From contig NZ_JALNYS010000023.1 in the NCBI RefSeq assembly GCF_023229695.1, positions 1 to 47,452 on the forward strand: a stretch of DNA of 47,452 nt. The letters are read 5' to 3'. The notes below the pieces were generated by a model that saw only the letters and a list, made by a program, of their open reading frames with translations, did not search any database and was not told the origin of the DNA. This stretch comes from Sulfuricurvum sp. Lineage in GTDB: Bacteria; Campylobacterota; Campylobacteria; Campylobacterales; Sulfurimonadaceae. Of this stretch, positions 24,201 through 33,329 are shown one piece after another; the first letter of the stretch is position 1, and each line of letters opens with the position of its first letter. Made by a program: the position numbers and the translations under genes.

Positions 24201-24494
24201 ATGAATGTTATCAGTAAAAAGACATTGGTACTGTTTTATGAAAATCATCCGCAGGCGAAAACTCCGTTGGAAGTATGGCATTCCGATGTGCGTAAAGCAC
24301 AATGGGCAAGCCCAGATCAGATAAAACGTGAATATTCCAGTGCCTCTTTTTTACGCGATAACCGTGTCGTTTTCAATATCAAAGGCAATGATTACCGTCT
24401 CATCGTCCATATCGATTACAAACGCAAAATCGTTCGGGTCAAGTTCATCGGAACTCACAGCGAATACGATAAAATCAATGCAGAGGAGATTTAA
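24201..24494 (+). CDS. higB: HigB-type toxin (mRNA interferase, RelE fold)
   Basis: This 97-residue protein resembles HigB family toxins: N-terminal helix with LEVWHSDVRKAQW, then DNRVVFNIKGNDYRLIVHID and VRVKFIGTHSEYDKI, the strands with the catalytic Arg/His/Tyr region. HigB cleaves translated mRNA on the ribosome. The antitoxin gene follows after 1 bp, the typical toxin-first order of higBA. The operator-like palindrome upstream fits autoregulation. The pair lies beside RADAR in a defence cluster. Confidence 0.85.
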   Translation: MNVISKKTLVLFYENHPQAKTPLEVWHSDVRKAQWASPDQIKREYSSASFLRDNRVVFNIKGNDYRLIVHIDYKRKIVRVKFIGTHSEYDKINAEEI

Positions 24495-24495
24495 C

Positions 24496-24864
24496 ATGCA
24501 CCTATCCCCTATCCGAACCGAAGCCGATTACGAAAAAGCACTGGAACGTATCGACGTATTGATGGAACAGGAGCCTGAGATTGGAAGCAGTGAGGGTGAC
24601 GAACTCGAAATTCTTGCCCTTTTGGTCGAAAAATACGAAGAGCAGCATTGGCACATCGCCCCACCCGATCCCATCGAAGCGATCAAATACCGCATGGAAG
24701 AGATGGGATTGAAACAAAAAGATTTGGTTCCCATCATCGGAAGCAAAAGCAAAGTTTCCGAAGTGCTCAACCGCAAAATCGGTCTATCACTCAGTATGAT
24801 CTCCAACCTCTCGGCACAGCTTCATATTCCGTTAGAAGTGTTGGTGCCGAAAGTGTCGGTATGA
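24496..24864 (+). CDS. higA: HigA-type antitoxin with HTH domain
   Basis: This 122-residue protein has an acidic N-terminal half (GDELEILALLVEKYEEQHW) that should bind HigB. Its C-terminal half holds an Xre-like helix-turn-helix (MGLKQKDLVPIIGSKSKVSE, VLNRKIGLSLSMISNLS). I chose the ATG at 24496 directly after the toxin stop. It converges on rdrB with a 9-bp gap. The HTH likely binds the palindrome at 24166-24182. Confidence 0.85.
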   Translation: MHLSPIRTEADYEKALERIDVLMEQEPEIGSSEGDELEILALLVEKYEEQHWHIAPPDPIEAIKYRMEEMGLKQKDLVPIIGSKSKVSEVLNRKIGLSLSMISNLSAQLHIPLEVLVPKVSV

Positions 24865-24873
24865 GCAAGACAA

Positions 24874-27144
24874 CTATGCTGTAAAAGAATACGTTCGACC
24901 ATTTTCATTAAGCTTTTTTATCTTTTCCATAGCCTGATCTGGTGACAAATTGAAGTGATCTGTCATGACTCGATGTACATGAGTGAAATCGATTCTCAAA
25001 TTGTTTGCAAAAATCCCGGGATCATCACTGCAAAGTACAATTGTTGGCAACTCTTTCAAAGCTTTTTCATCTTTTTCTAGCCCTAGCCATCGGAAAATAT
25101 GATGTTCATTATGATTTTTATAAAAACTAATCCGTACATTACTTGTAGGCATGGACTCAATAATAATTTGCTTTTGATTCAAATATCGTATCGTTGCTTC
25201 TTGTAATTTTGTATATATCTCATCATGAAAAAATGAAGTAGGCACTTCAATCTTTACTCTAGCCCTTTCATATACATCTGCATGGTGATAAAGATGCAAC
25301 AATTTTTTGCAATAACGAGAACCTTCAATCGGAAATTGCTCATCTAAAGGATCTTGCCCCTTTTCTTTCCAAAACTCTACATAGTTTTCTAAAGTAAAAT
25401 CATTAGTGTCAAAAATTTCTTGTCCATATCGTTGAATTTCATATGAAATAATATGTAGATATTGAGCAGTATTCTCTTCTTGTGATAAAAGATAATATGA
25501 AAAAATCATATCATCAAGCCATTCTCCCTTGGTAAGACGAATTGTTTTCCCAATTCGTTCGCGCCATAGAGTCGGAAAAATACCAACTGCTGTTGCATGA
25601 CCTATTCGATCACCACTACGTAAATCCAAGTAATATGCAGCTTCATAAACTGTGCGGATGCCACTCAAAAGATGAATAAAATCTTCTCCACCATGATAAG
25701 TAAAATGAACAAATCCTTCTTTTCGCATCCGTTTAAATAAAGGAGCAAAAACTTCAGGAGGAGTATGCAGTTCGTTAGCGGCAACATCTATCCCGTGAAG
25801 ATACTGTCGGACTTTTCTATATTTTCTCCAAACTGCCAACAAAGCATTTTGCCGCTTTAACGTTAATTGACGCAAATCATAGAAACGGCATGGATGTATA
25901 TTTTTGGGTTTATCTTTAGCTTTTACGAAGTGAGCCGTTATTGCCATATCCATCCGTTTATATTTTGGAACAGTGATCTCTTTCGATAGAGCTGGTCTAC
26001 TAGTTAGACCGTAAGCATAAAGCTCATAGTCACTAATAATTGTTTTTAAAAGTTTTAACATTTTTGCAGCATTGGGCTTTGGTGCTATCCGTGCTTCAAG
26101 AAAACGTAAATCTTCGCCATACATCCCTTCCAACTGCTGAAAACGCTTAATATACTGTTCTTCAGTGTGTTCACGTAACTGATTAAACGTAATTTTTTGA
26201 AATTGATCAAATCCATATTGATCTGCTTGCTGAACTAAAAGTCTATTAAAATGATTTAAAATTAGCAAATATAATAAAAAGCCATGTGAAAATCCGTCAT
26301 CGCCCACATTTTCGAGACGATCTAAGCACAAAGAAATAAAAAGCCCCTCTAAAACTAAAAGATTATCAGCGAAAACATACTCATGTAATGGATGTTTACT
26401 ACTTGTAGTAGTCAAAGGATTGTCAATTAGTTCCTCAAGCCGAGAGATAGGCAACATTCGCTGAGTATTACAAGCATTAAATAGCTCTTCTCTAAGTCCT
26501 CTAGCTAAACGAAAAAGTCTATAAAGATTTTTATAATCTAATTTATCATCAAGTTGACGATACTGCTCGATCACCTCAGGATTAGTTGCGACAGTCTTCA
26601 TGTAACTATAAACTTTTTGAGGAGATTGTAAAGCATCCAGCCAAACGATATCTGCTTCTGTAGTACCATTGATATGTATGTGAAGTTCACTTAAACCTTC
26701 GTGGCGTATCATTGCTTCCAAATCAGGATGATACGGACTTGGTAAAGTACTTTTACATAAAACTTTTTTAAATATATTAATACGATCTTCAAACAGTGGT
26801 TTTTCTTGCCGCAATCTTGCCGCTATGAGAGGTAAAGGAGTTACCCTTGTGAGTGTCTCTTGCCACTCTGAAAAAGAATCTTTTATTACCCTAACCTCAC
26901 TATTGCGCATTTCAAGAGGAGTTACAAGTGCATTAAAACCTGATAATAAGATAGAGGAAAGCTTTGCAGTGTTCAGAGAAGCGGCTTCAATATCTTCCCT
27001 ATGGATATAATCCGGTAGATGAGGAGATGTTTCACGCAAATGTAGAAAAAGGGTACTCTCTATAGTTTTACAATCTGGAAAGTCTTTTATTAAATAAGAT
27101 TTTAACAGTCGTATCGAACTAGTAAGATAACTATGAACCAACAT
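24874..27144 (-). CDS. rdrB: RADAR anti-phage system adenosine deaminase RdrB
   Basis: This 756-residue protein is a large divergent adenosine deaminase with every active-site block present: HIH (H155, H157), HGGE (H484, E487), IGHAT (H516) and SDDPG (706-710). Ordinary deaminases are about 350 residues. The long insertions and the partner ATPase upstream fit RdrB of RADAR, which assembles with RdrA and deaminates adenosine in RNA or adenine nucleotides during phage infection. The gene lies 9 bp after rdrA on the same strand. Base composition is AT-rich compared with the flanks, which suggests transfer. No RdrC or RdrD accessory gene is seen. A solitary deaminase unrelated to defence is the less likely alternative. 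Confidence 0.85.
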   Translation of the reverse strand: MLVHSYLTSSIRLLKSYLIKDFPDCKTIESTLFLHLRETSPHLPDYIHREDIEAASLNTAKLSSILLSGFNALVTPLEMRNSEVRVIKDSFSEWQETLTRVTPLPLIAARLRQEKPLFEDRINIFKKVLCKSTLPSPYHPDLEAMIRHEGLSELHIHINGTTEADIVWLDALQSPQKVYSYMKTVATNPEVIEQYRQLDDKLDYKNLYRLFRLARGLREELFNACNTQRMLPISRLEELIDNPLTTTSSKHPLHEYVFADNLLVLEGLFISLCLDRLENVGDDGFSHGFLLYLLILNHFNRLLVQQADQYGFDQFQKITFNQLREHTEEQYIKRFQQLEGMYGEDLRFLEARIAPKPNAAKMLKLLKTIISDYELYAYGLTSRPALSKEITVPKYKRMDMAITAHFVKAKDKPKNIHPCRFYDLRQLTLKRQNALLAVWRKYRKVRQYLHGIDVAANELHTPPEVFAPLFKRMRKEGFVHFTYHGGEDFIHLLSGIRTVYEAAYYLDLRSGDRIGHATAVGIFPTLWRERIGKTIRLTKGEWLDDMIFSYYLLSQEENTAQYLHIISYEIQRYGQEIFDTNDFTLENYVEFWKEKGQDPLDEQFPIEGSRYCKKLLHLYHHADVYERARVKIEVPTSFFHDEIYTKLQEATIRYLNQKQIIIESMPTSNVRISFYKNHNEHHIFRWLGLEKDEKALKELPTIVLCSDDPGIFANNLRIDFTHVHRVMTDHFNLSPDQAMEKIKKLNENGRTYSFTA

Positions 27145-27153
27145 TTATAAAAC

Positions 27154-29697
27154 TTATTTTGGTAAGGCCGTTGACAATGCCATCGTATCAAGAAGTTCTC
27201 TAAAAGAGTAATTCACAGTACTACCATCTGTGTTTGGAATATTAAGGTCTTGAACATCCTCTAATAAATACTTAAAAGGAGGAAATGTACTTAATTCTTT
27301 ATATAACCTCATTGAAGATTTTGCTGCCTTCTGAATATCAAATTTTTTAACGTTTGAATCATACACTCCCGTAGTTCGAATAGGATTTCTTGGATCGAAT
27401 TGAAAAACTTCTTCTTGTTTATGAAAAATAGCTTCTTCTATCAATAATACATTTAAAAAAGCGGCAACTTGTATACGTAATAAAATTCCAAGCGGTAATC
27501 TAATCTGACGATTTTCCATCTCTTCGAGAGCATTGAAAAATCTATCCATCACAGAGATATAAAATTGAGGAGGATACGAAGAAACAGTTTTGTTATCTTT
27601 TGCCCATTTTGTTAAATCCGTATCTGCCGTATTTGTATGCTGTTTTGATTCAACACTTTCATCTTCATCGTCATTGTAGTCATCATTTTCTATTTCTTTA
27701 GATGAATTCTTTTTTTGTTCAACAGCTTTATTTTCTATGTCTTTTTTTAGTTCAAGCGCCTTTACTCTCGCCGGTATTTTTGTTATTACTCCTGAGTCTA
27801 ATAAAAGTTCAGATGCCAATGCAATCAAAGGAAGTACAGAGATGTGCAGTGTCGCATTGTTTGTTTGTCCAACATCTGTGCTCATACACTTCAAAATGGC
27901 ATAATATTTAGTAGCAAATACACTATTCAAATTTTCCGATAAATTTCTAATTTTCTTCTGTTGGTCGCTCAACTGCCAATCAGTTTTATATACGTTCTTA
28001 TTTATCGACGATGTAAAATATTTATTCACATCAGTTGGATTTGAACGTTTATTCATTCCGAAGTCTGTATATATTTGTACAGTTCCTAATAGTTGAAACT
28101 GTTTTGTATTATCAACTGTTCTTGCTTTTGCGACTGCTGCCCATAATCTTGTAAAAGAAATCGCATCGATATTTCTATCTAATGAAAACAATTTATGTAA
28201 TGCATCTTTTTCAATACCAGAACGTTTCATTGCCTGATGAAGTAGAGACGACCGAAGCATAAAACCTAAATCATCACCTTTTCTATATTTAAAACGTCCA
28301 TAAAGCAAAAATGTCAAAGCAAGATTAATTTGCTTATACGGTTCTTCGTAAACAGTATCTGATAGTTCAAAAATATCTCCTTGCTCATCAGAAATTTTCA
28401 ACAATGCACTCATTAGCTCAACAACACTTTCTTCACGTGTGTGAAAATTACGTAATCTTTGAAAACTTAGTCCAGTATCTGATAATGATGTGAAAAATGT
28501 TTGTGCAATTCCATGATTAATTAATGCTTGTTTCTCTGAATCGTTTTTTTCTTCACCTATTGTTAACAAAGTACTTAGAAAACTGATAACTAAACGGAGA
28601 GGCTGTTGCGACAAATGTTCTATAAACGATTTACTGTTATGCTTTGTCAAACCGGCATAATCTTCAAAAAGCTTTTCTACAACATCTTTGAATTCTTTGC
28701 CTTCCCCATCATCTCCATATGCTATATACAGATTCTTCCAATCTAATTCAGCAAGTGTAAGCAATTCAATACGGTTACGAGGCGGGATAATTTTTAATAA
28801 ATATTGCTCTTCCAAACGACGAACAGTTTTTTCGTACGAATCTAAATGTTTCGTATCATATTCGGTTGGTAAATCTCCTAACTGTTTCCATTGTTCTTTC
28901 CGAACCAGTGTAGAATAAAGATCAACATCACCACAAAGAACCGGAATGAGTCGAGGGGTTGTCAAATATTTACGCAAAATTTCCAGTACAGGCCAACCTT
29001 TTTCAAATGAAGTATCAATATCATCAAGTGCTAAAATAAAGGCCTTGACTCCGAGCATATTTGAAGATTTATGGATAAATTGGTGTAAGCTTTGATCTAA
29101 ATCATAGCCAGCTTTTGCACCGGTCAAACCATCTTCCATCAACGTAATTGGATCATCCCACATCTCATGCTTTAAGGTGTCCGATCCTAATCCATTTAGT
29201 TGTTTTAACCCCTCAGCCAGCTTTTTTAAACTTTTTTTCCAAGACTCATATTCAGATGTCGTTTCACTGTCGCATCTATTAAATATATCATGGCACTGAT
29301 TCGTGTCAGTTGCAATTTTTCCACACCGAATAAATTTTTCAACTTCCTCTTTAATCAAAGAGATCACCGCGATCAAAACATGTTCTTTTGTATCCATTAG
29401 TGTAGGGTCTAATATACCAAGACTTTTAAGATCACATTCATTGCTTGAAATTTTTTCTAAAGCATTTAATGCAAATGTCGTTTTTCCACTTCCTCGGCTA
29501 CCTAAGATAGTAACAGTATAATGCCCTCGCTCTTTTTTATAATCTTGCTTTGTATTTTTTTCAATTCTTTTTAAAATTGTTTCTACATGGGATTTAAATT
29601 CTACATACGCTTCTTGATGAATAAAATACTTATTATCTTCTACACGTGTGGCATCTTGCGATTTTTCCAAAAAAATTATACGTTTATTGTCCGACAT
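27154..29697 (-). CDS. rdrA: RADAR anti-phage system ATPase RdrA
   Basis: This 847-residue P-loop protein has Walker A GSRGSGKTT at 66-74 and Walker B LALDDID at 222-228. The AAA/STAND-like region is followed by a long helical part with a charged, low-complexity linker (near 655-685, rich in Asp/Glu/Lys). The size, the domain order and the RdrB-type deaminase gene directly downstream identify it as RdrA. In known systems RdrA forms a heptameric funnel docking on the RdrB shell. An AT-rich region with TATATT-like boxes 40-60 bp upstream (29698-29789) is the likely promoter. The gene is AT-rich relative to its flanks. Confidence 0.85.
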   Translation of the reverse strand: MSDNKRIIFLEKSQDATRVEDNKYFIHQEAYVEFKSHVETILKRIEKNTKQDYKKERGHYTVTILGSRGSGKTTFALNALEKISSNECDLKSLGILDPTLMDTKEHVLIAVISLIKEEVEKFIRCGKIATDTNQCHDIFNRCDSETTSEYESWKKSLKKLAEGLKQLNGLGSDTLKHEMWDDPITLMEDGLTGAKAGYDLDQSLHQFIHKSSNMLGVKAFILALDDIDTSFEKGWPVLEILRKYLTTPRLIPVLCGDVDLYSTLVRKEQWKQLGDLPTEYDTKHLDSYEKTVRRLEEQYLLKIIPPRNRIELLTLAELDWKNLYIAYGDDGEGKEFKDVVEKLFEDYAGLTKHNSKSFIEHLSQQPLRLVISFLSTLLTIGEEKNDSEKQALINHGIAQTFFTSLSDTGLSFQRLRNFHTREESVVELMSALLKISDEQGDIFELSDTVYEEPYKQINLALTFLLYGRFKYRKGDDLGFMLRSSLLHQAMKRSGIEKDALHKLFSLDRNIDAISFTRLWAAVAKARTVDNTKQFQLLGTVQIYTDFGMNKRSNPTDVNKYFTSSINKNVYKTDWQLSDQQKKIRNLSENLNSVFATKYYAILKCMSTDVGQTNNATLHISVLPLIALASELLLDSGVITKIPARVKALELKKDIENKAVEQKKNSSKEIENDDYNDDEDESVESKQHTNTADTDLTKWAKDNKTVSSYPPQFYISVMDRFFNALEEMENRQIRLPLGILLRIQVAAFLNVLLIEEAIFHKQEEVFQFDPRNPIRTTGVYDSNVKKFDIQKAAKSSMRLYKELSTFPPFKYLLEDVQDLNIPNTDGSTVNYSFRELLDTMALSTALPK

Positions 29698-29789
29698 TTT
29701 CTCTATCCTTTGGATATTAGGAGATTTTTGAAGAGAGCTTATCTAAATAATCTAAAATATAATTTTAAAAAATAAAAATCACCTTTTCT

Positions 29790-30938
29790 TTACGAAAATA
29801 TCACCAAAGCTCTCCCAAACGGCACCTTCGCTTTTCGTGACAACGCCCACAACACTTCATAATTGGGCGGAATACGCGGATACGACCCTTCCCCGTCGGT
29901 AAAATAGAGCAGCATCGTCGTCATCGGCAGAGCGGACTCGACGTAATCGAATGTCGGGCGGTAATCGGTCCCCCCTCCCCCTTTGAGAGCAAAATCCATC
30001 CGTTCGCCCCCGATAAACGTATGATGGGCGTGGACTTTCGCATCGGCGATGATCAGCTCTATTTTGACCGAGGGGAAGTTTTGCATGATCGTTTTAAATT
30101 CCTCCATAAATGCCCCCAAGAGCTGATCGTCGATGGAACCGCTCGTATCGATCGCGACGCAGAGGCTGAGGGTATCGCTGGTGAGCGAGGGGAGCGCGAT
30201 ACCGCGATGGATATGTTTTTTGTTCGGGGGCATAAAGGCGTAGTTGTTACGCATGTGACGGTTTACCGCGTTGTAGAGTTCGAACCGCCAGTCCACGTCG
30301 GCGGGCTTGACCTTTTTCCCCAGTCTCTCCAACCCCAGCGGCATCGCCCCCTTGCGCTGGGCGACCTCCTGCGCGATCGAGGCGGCGTATTGCCACTGCG
30401 ACTCATCGGCGGCGTCCATCTCCTCCGCGATTCCCTCAATGTTGGCAAAGCCTTGCGAATCGTCACCTTCTTGGGAGAGGGTATCCGAGGGTGAGCCGCC
30501 TTCGTTACTCTCACCGAACGCATCCCCCTCACCGAGGTTAAGATCATTTTTCAGCGCATCGTAGATCTCTTCGGCGTACATTAGCTCGTACTCTTTGTTG
30601 TAGTTTGCCCCCTGTGGGATGACTAAACCGCTTTTGGCGAGGAGATTGTTGATCGCGTAATCGGTCGCTAACTGCCACAGCCGTCCTCTGCGATTCAGTT
30701 TGCGCTGCTGATGGGCGAGGACATGGTGCATGACGGCGTTGGTGAGGATAAACATCACCTCTTCAACGCTTCTACGCTCTAAAAACTCCACATTATAGAT
30801 AAAGCGTTTTCCGTTACTGGCATATCCGGAAACATCCTCACTCGGTTCAAAATTGAGTCGCGATGAGAGCATCCCGAAATAGGGATATTTGACCGTTAAA
30901 AGGGATTTAGCCTTCAGTAATAATTGCTCGTGCAACAT
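29790..30938 (-). CDS. VWA-like/metallopeptidase-domain protein (DUF2201 type)
   Basis: This 382-residue protein pairs with a MoxR ATPase. The N-terminal half holds HHVLAHQQRK (H72, H76), like a reduced zinc-peptidase motif. An acidic linker follows (about 135-180). The C-terminal half is a von Willebrand A-like domain with the MIDAS start AIDTSGSID. MoxR/VWA pairs usually act as chaperone-like metal-insertion or assembly machines, but the client here is unknown. The ATG shares one base with the MoxR stop (TAATG). It lies just after the rdrA promoter region on the same strand. GC content matches the core genome rather than the defence island. Confidence 0.75.
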   Translation of the reverse strand: MLHEQLLLKAKSLLTVKYPYFGMLSSRLNFEPSEDVSGYASNGKRFIYNVEFLERRSVEEVMFILTNAVMHHVLAHQQRKLNRRGRLWQLATDYAINNLLAKSGLVIPQGANYNKEYELMYAEEIYDALKNDLNLGEGDAFGESNEGGSPSDTLSQEGDDSQGFANIEGIAEEMDAADESQWQYAASIAQEVAQRKGAMPLGLERLGKKVKPADVDWRFELYNAVNRHMRNNYAFMPPNKKHIHRGIALPSLTSDTLSLCVAIDTSGSIDDQLLGAFMEEFKTIMQNFPSVKIELIIADAKVHAHHTFIGGERMDFALKGGGGTDYRPTFDYVESALPMTTMLLYFTDGEGSYPRIPPNYEVLWALSRKAKVPFGRALVIFS

Positions 30939-31933
30939 TATCGTAGCAAGGTATTAAACTGTCGCATCCACAGAGGCCAGCTCTCGACATGGTCGAGTTC
31001 GATTTTACGGGCTCGGAGGTCTTGGATAATCATTACCGCAAACTCACCGGGGAGTTTTAACGTGTAGGTGATGAGGTTATTGAGCTTCTTGCTCCCCGTG
31101 TAGTCGTTGACCCGCATCGTAAGTGCCGTGCTGAGGATATGAAGGGCGGAGGGATCACTCGGTACCTCCGTACACGTCCCCTCCATGATCGCGTCCAAAT
31201 CGGGGAGCTGCGAAGCAACCATGCGAAAGCCCAGATACGACGCCGCCAGCTCCTCGCCGATCGCCCCGCTCACCATCGCCATCACCAAATCCGCTTCGGG
31301 ATTGGAGGCCATAATATCATCCACATACTGCCACGTGCGGGGTGTCGCAAACGACCGGCTCTCGGCGTTAAAGACGAAGAGTGCATCGGGACGGTGGGAG
31401 ATATAAGCGATGATGGAAGGATCAATCCCCGCCCCCATCGCCCAGTTGCGCCAATCCTCGACGTTCGCTTCCATCTCCAGATGGACAAACCGGTTGGCCA
31501 ACGGAGCCGCCATCCGAAACACAACCCCACGATCGCTCTCACGGTTCCCCGCCGCCACGATCGCCCACCCATCAGGGAGGCGATATTCGCCGATCTTACG
31601 ATCTAATATTAACTGATATGCAGATGCCTGAACCATCGGCGCGGCGGTGTTGAGCTCATCGAGAAACAGTATCCCCCGCTCCTCTGAACCATCGGGTAAA
31701 AACGCCGGAGGTGCCCAGATCGCCGTATCGTTTTTAGCGTTAAAAAAGGGGATACCCCGCAAATCAGTCGGGTCAAGGAGGGAGAGACGCAGATCGATAA
31801 ACCCGATCCCGGCTTCACGTGCGATTTGGGCTACAATGGAGGATTTTCCGATTCCCGGAGGGCCCCACAAAAAGACGGGGACTTTACGCTCACACAGATG
31901 AGCAAGGGAACGTTTGGCACTTTGAGGGTTCAT
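30938..31933 (-). CDS. MoxR-family AAA+ ATPase
   Basis: The 331-residue product has Walker A GPPGIGKS at 24-31, Walker B ILFLDE at 88-93, and sensor-like AAGNRESDRG near 127-136. It is typical of the MoxR clade that partners with VWA proteins. The gene is first in a two-gene unit with the VWA/metallopeptidase protein, overlapping by one base. A dispersed palindromic element sits 15 bp upstream of its start, so its promoter must lie in or before that element. Confidence 0.85.
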   Translation of the reverse strand: MNPQSAKRSLAHLCERKVPVFLWGPPGIGKSSIVAQIAREAGIGFIDLRLSLLDPTDLRGIPFFNAKNDTAIWAPPAFLPDGSEERGILFLDELNTAAPMVQASAYQLILDRKIGEYRLPDGWAIVAAGNRESDRGVVFRMAAPLANRFVHLEMEANVEDWRNWAMGAGIDPSIIAYISHRPDALFVFNAESRSFATPRTWQYVDDIMASNPEADLVMAMVSGAIGEELAASYLGFRMVASQLPDLDAIMEGTCTEVPSDPSALHILSTALTMRVNDYTGSKKLNNLITYTLKLPGEFAVMIIQDLRARKIELDHVESWPLWMRQFNTLLR

Positions 31934-31948
31934 ATTATTCCTTATTCA

Positions 31949-32020
31949 CGTCATCCTCGGGCTTGACCCGGGGATCCATCTCTAAAAGAAAAGCTGGATT
32001 CCCGCCTTCGTGGGAATGAC
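31949..32020. repeat. MITE-like palindromic repeat (GTCAT...ATGAC ends)
   Basis: The 72-bp element begins CGTCATCC and ends GGGAATGAC, so its ends are inverted repeats. Inside are a CGGG/CCCG hairpin and TTCCC-GCCTTCGT-GGGAA. Sequences of the type GGATTCCCGCCTTCGTGGGA are found scattered in many proteobacterial genomes. It lies between the divergent moxR and the 32110 gene. Confidence 0.65.
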
Positions 32021-32109
32021 AGTTTGAAAAGAGTGGTGCATTTATTGTGCGAAAAAGGTAGAACAAGAATTGTATTGAGTGAGTTAACCAATTTTTGAAG
32101 GAACTCACC

Positions 32110-32667
32110 ATGTCTATCCAAAGCTACATTGCCGACAACAAACTCGAATGGATGATCGTTTACAACGCCCCTACCGATTCTTACAAATACGCCTATCGCG
32201 GATGCCTTATCGTTACGGAGGGGAAAGTGATCACAGCCGATAAAAGTCTTCCGCCGAAAGATATCGTCAAACAGGTTTTACTGGCTACCAACACCGATAT
32301 GATCGACTTTATGGCATTAGAGCTTCAATCATTGGATCTTTTTGAAGCTTTCGTTGCAAAATACAAAGAATATTTGAGTCCGGAGGGAAAATATCTCCTA
32401 TTTGTCTCCGATATCATCGGTAAAGGAAAATTTGAATACGAAGGGATCACCTTCTATACGTATGCACTTGATGAGAGTTCGGTATGGAACGATCTTCTTG
32501 ATTTTGCCGATCTCTCCAAAGGGGATCTGAAAAAAATGTCCGACAAAGAGAAAATCGATGCCGTCTGTAATGAGATGAAACGGACGACTCTTCGTATCGC
32601 CGATAAAACGTACGATGAGATCAAAGCGATGCAACGGGGCGGTAAAGCGTCATTCGGAGCGGTATAA
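32110..32667 (+). CDS. Hypothetical protein (185 aa)
   Basis: GAAGGAA precedes the ATG at 32110. An in-frame ATG at 32095 lies before that site and is less likely. The product is a soluble alpha/beta protein with no recognised motif. It stands alone between the MoxR gene and the taxis pair. A hairpin follows 9 bp after the stop. Confidence 0.65.
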   Translation: MSIQSYIADNKLEWMIVYNAPTDSYKYAYRGCLIVTEGKVITADKSLPPKDIVKQVLLATNTDMIDFMALELQSLDLFEAFVAKYKEYLSPEGKYLLFVSDIIGKGKFEYEGITFYTYALDESSVWNDLLDFADLSKGDLKKMSDKEKIDAVCNEMKRTTLRIADKTYDEIKAMQRGGKASFGAV

Positions 32668-32676
32668 CCCGGATTC

Positions 32677-32692
32677 TCCCGCTTTTGCGGGA
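32677..32692. terminator. Hairpin after the 185-aa gene
   Basis: TCCCGC-TTTT-GCGGGA, 9 bp after the stop. There is no T run behind it, so termination would be weak. It could also be a fragment of a palindromic repeat. Nothing else stands out in 32693-32843. Confidence 0.35.
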
Positions 32693-32843
32693 AACAACTG
32701 ATCTTTTCTTCAAACACAATTTTGTCTCCGAATTCTCCCCTTTTCTCGGCCGCTCCATTGTAGGCGTTATCGAAGAGTGCTTACCAGAATACTATATGCA
32801 TATTGTTGATATTGAAAATCAATAAAAATTATAGGAACAACTA

Positions 32844-33329
32844 ATGAGTAAAGAGCTCTCTTTTAACGATGATGAATTCATCGTCTCAAAAACCGATCTG
32901 TCCGGGCGGATCACCTACGGGAACGATCTGTTTATCACGATTTCCGGATACAGTGAAAAAGAGCTGCTAGGTTCTCCCCATAATATTTTACGCCACCCCG
33001 ATATGCCGAAACTCATTTTCAAACTCCTGTGGGAACATGTCCAAAACGGAAAAGAGATCTTTGCGTATGTCAAAAATAGAACCAAGAGGGGGGACTTTTA
33101 TTGGGTTTTTGCCCATGTCACCCCATCGTACAGCAGTGTCGGAAAGATCATCGGATACCATTCGGTGCGCCGAAAACCGACTCCCGAGGCATTAAACGTC
33201 ATTCAAAACCAATACCGGATTTTCTTGGATGCCGAACAATACGGAGGTATCGGTGCTTCCCAAAAAATTCTCGATTCGAATCTCTCACAATTAGGAGTAA
33301 GCTATGACCAATTTATCCTCTCTCTCTAA
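32844..33329 (+). CDS. cetB: CetB-like PAS-domain redox/energy-taxis protein
   Basis: The protein has 161 residues, essentially one PAS domain of the Aer type (ITYGNDLFITISGYSEKELL, NILRHPDMPKLIFKLLWEHV, RGDFYWVFAHVTPSY). In Aer this fold binds FAD. In Campylobacter jejuni the sensor and the transducer are separate proteins, CetB and CetA. Here the PAS gene overlaps the transducer gene by 26 bp, which matches that bipartite arrangement. It should sense redox state in the cytoplasm. FAD binding is inferred from the family. Confidence 0.75.
   Translation: MSKELSFNDDEFIVSKTDLSGRITYGNDLFITISGYSEKELLGSPHNILRHPDMPKLIFKLLWEHVQNGKEIFAYVKNRTKRGDFYWVFAHVTPSYSSVGKIIGYHSVRRKPTPEALNVIQNQYRIFLDAEQYGGIGASQKILDSNLSQLGVSYDQFILSL

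Noticed and set aside
24874..27144. Housekeeping adenosine deaminase or AMP deaminase
   Set aside because: The protein is about twice the usual length, AT-rich and directly coupled to an 847-aa P-loop ATPase, which fits RADAR better.
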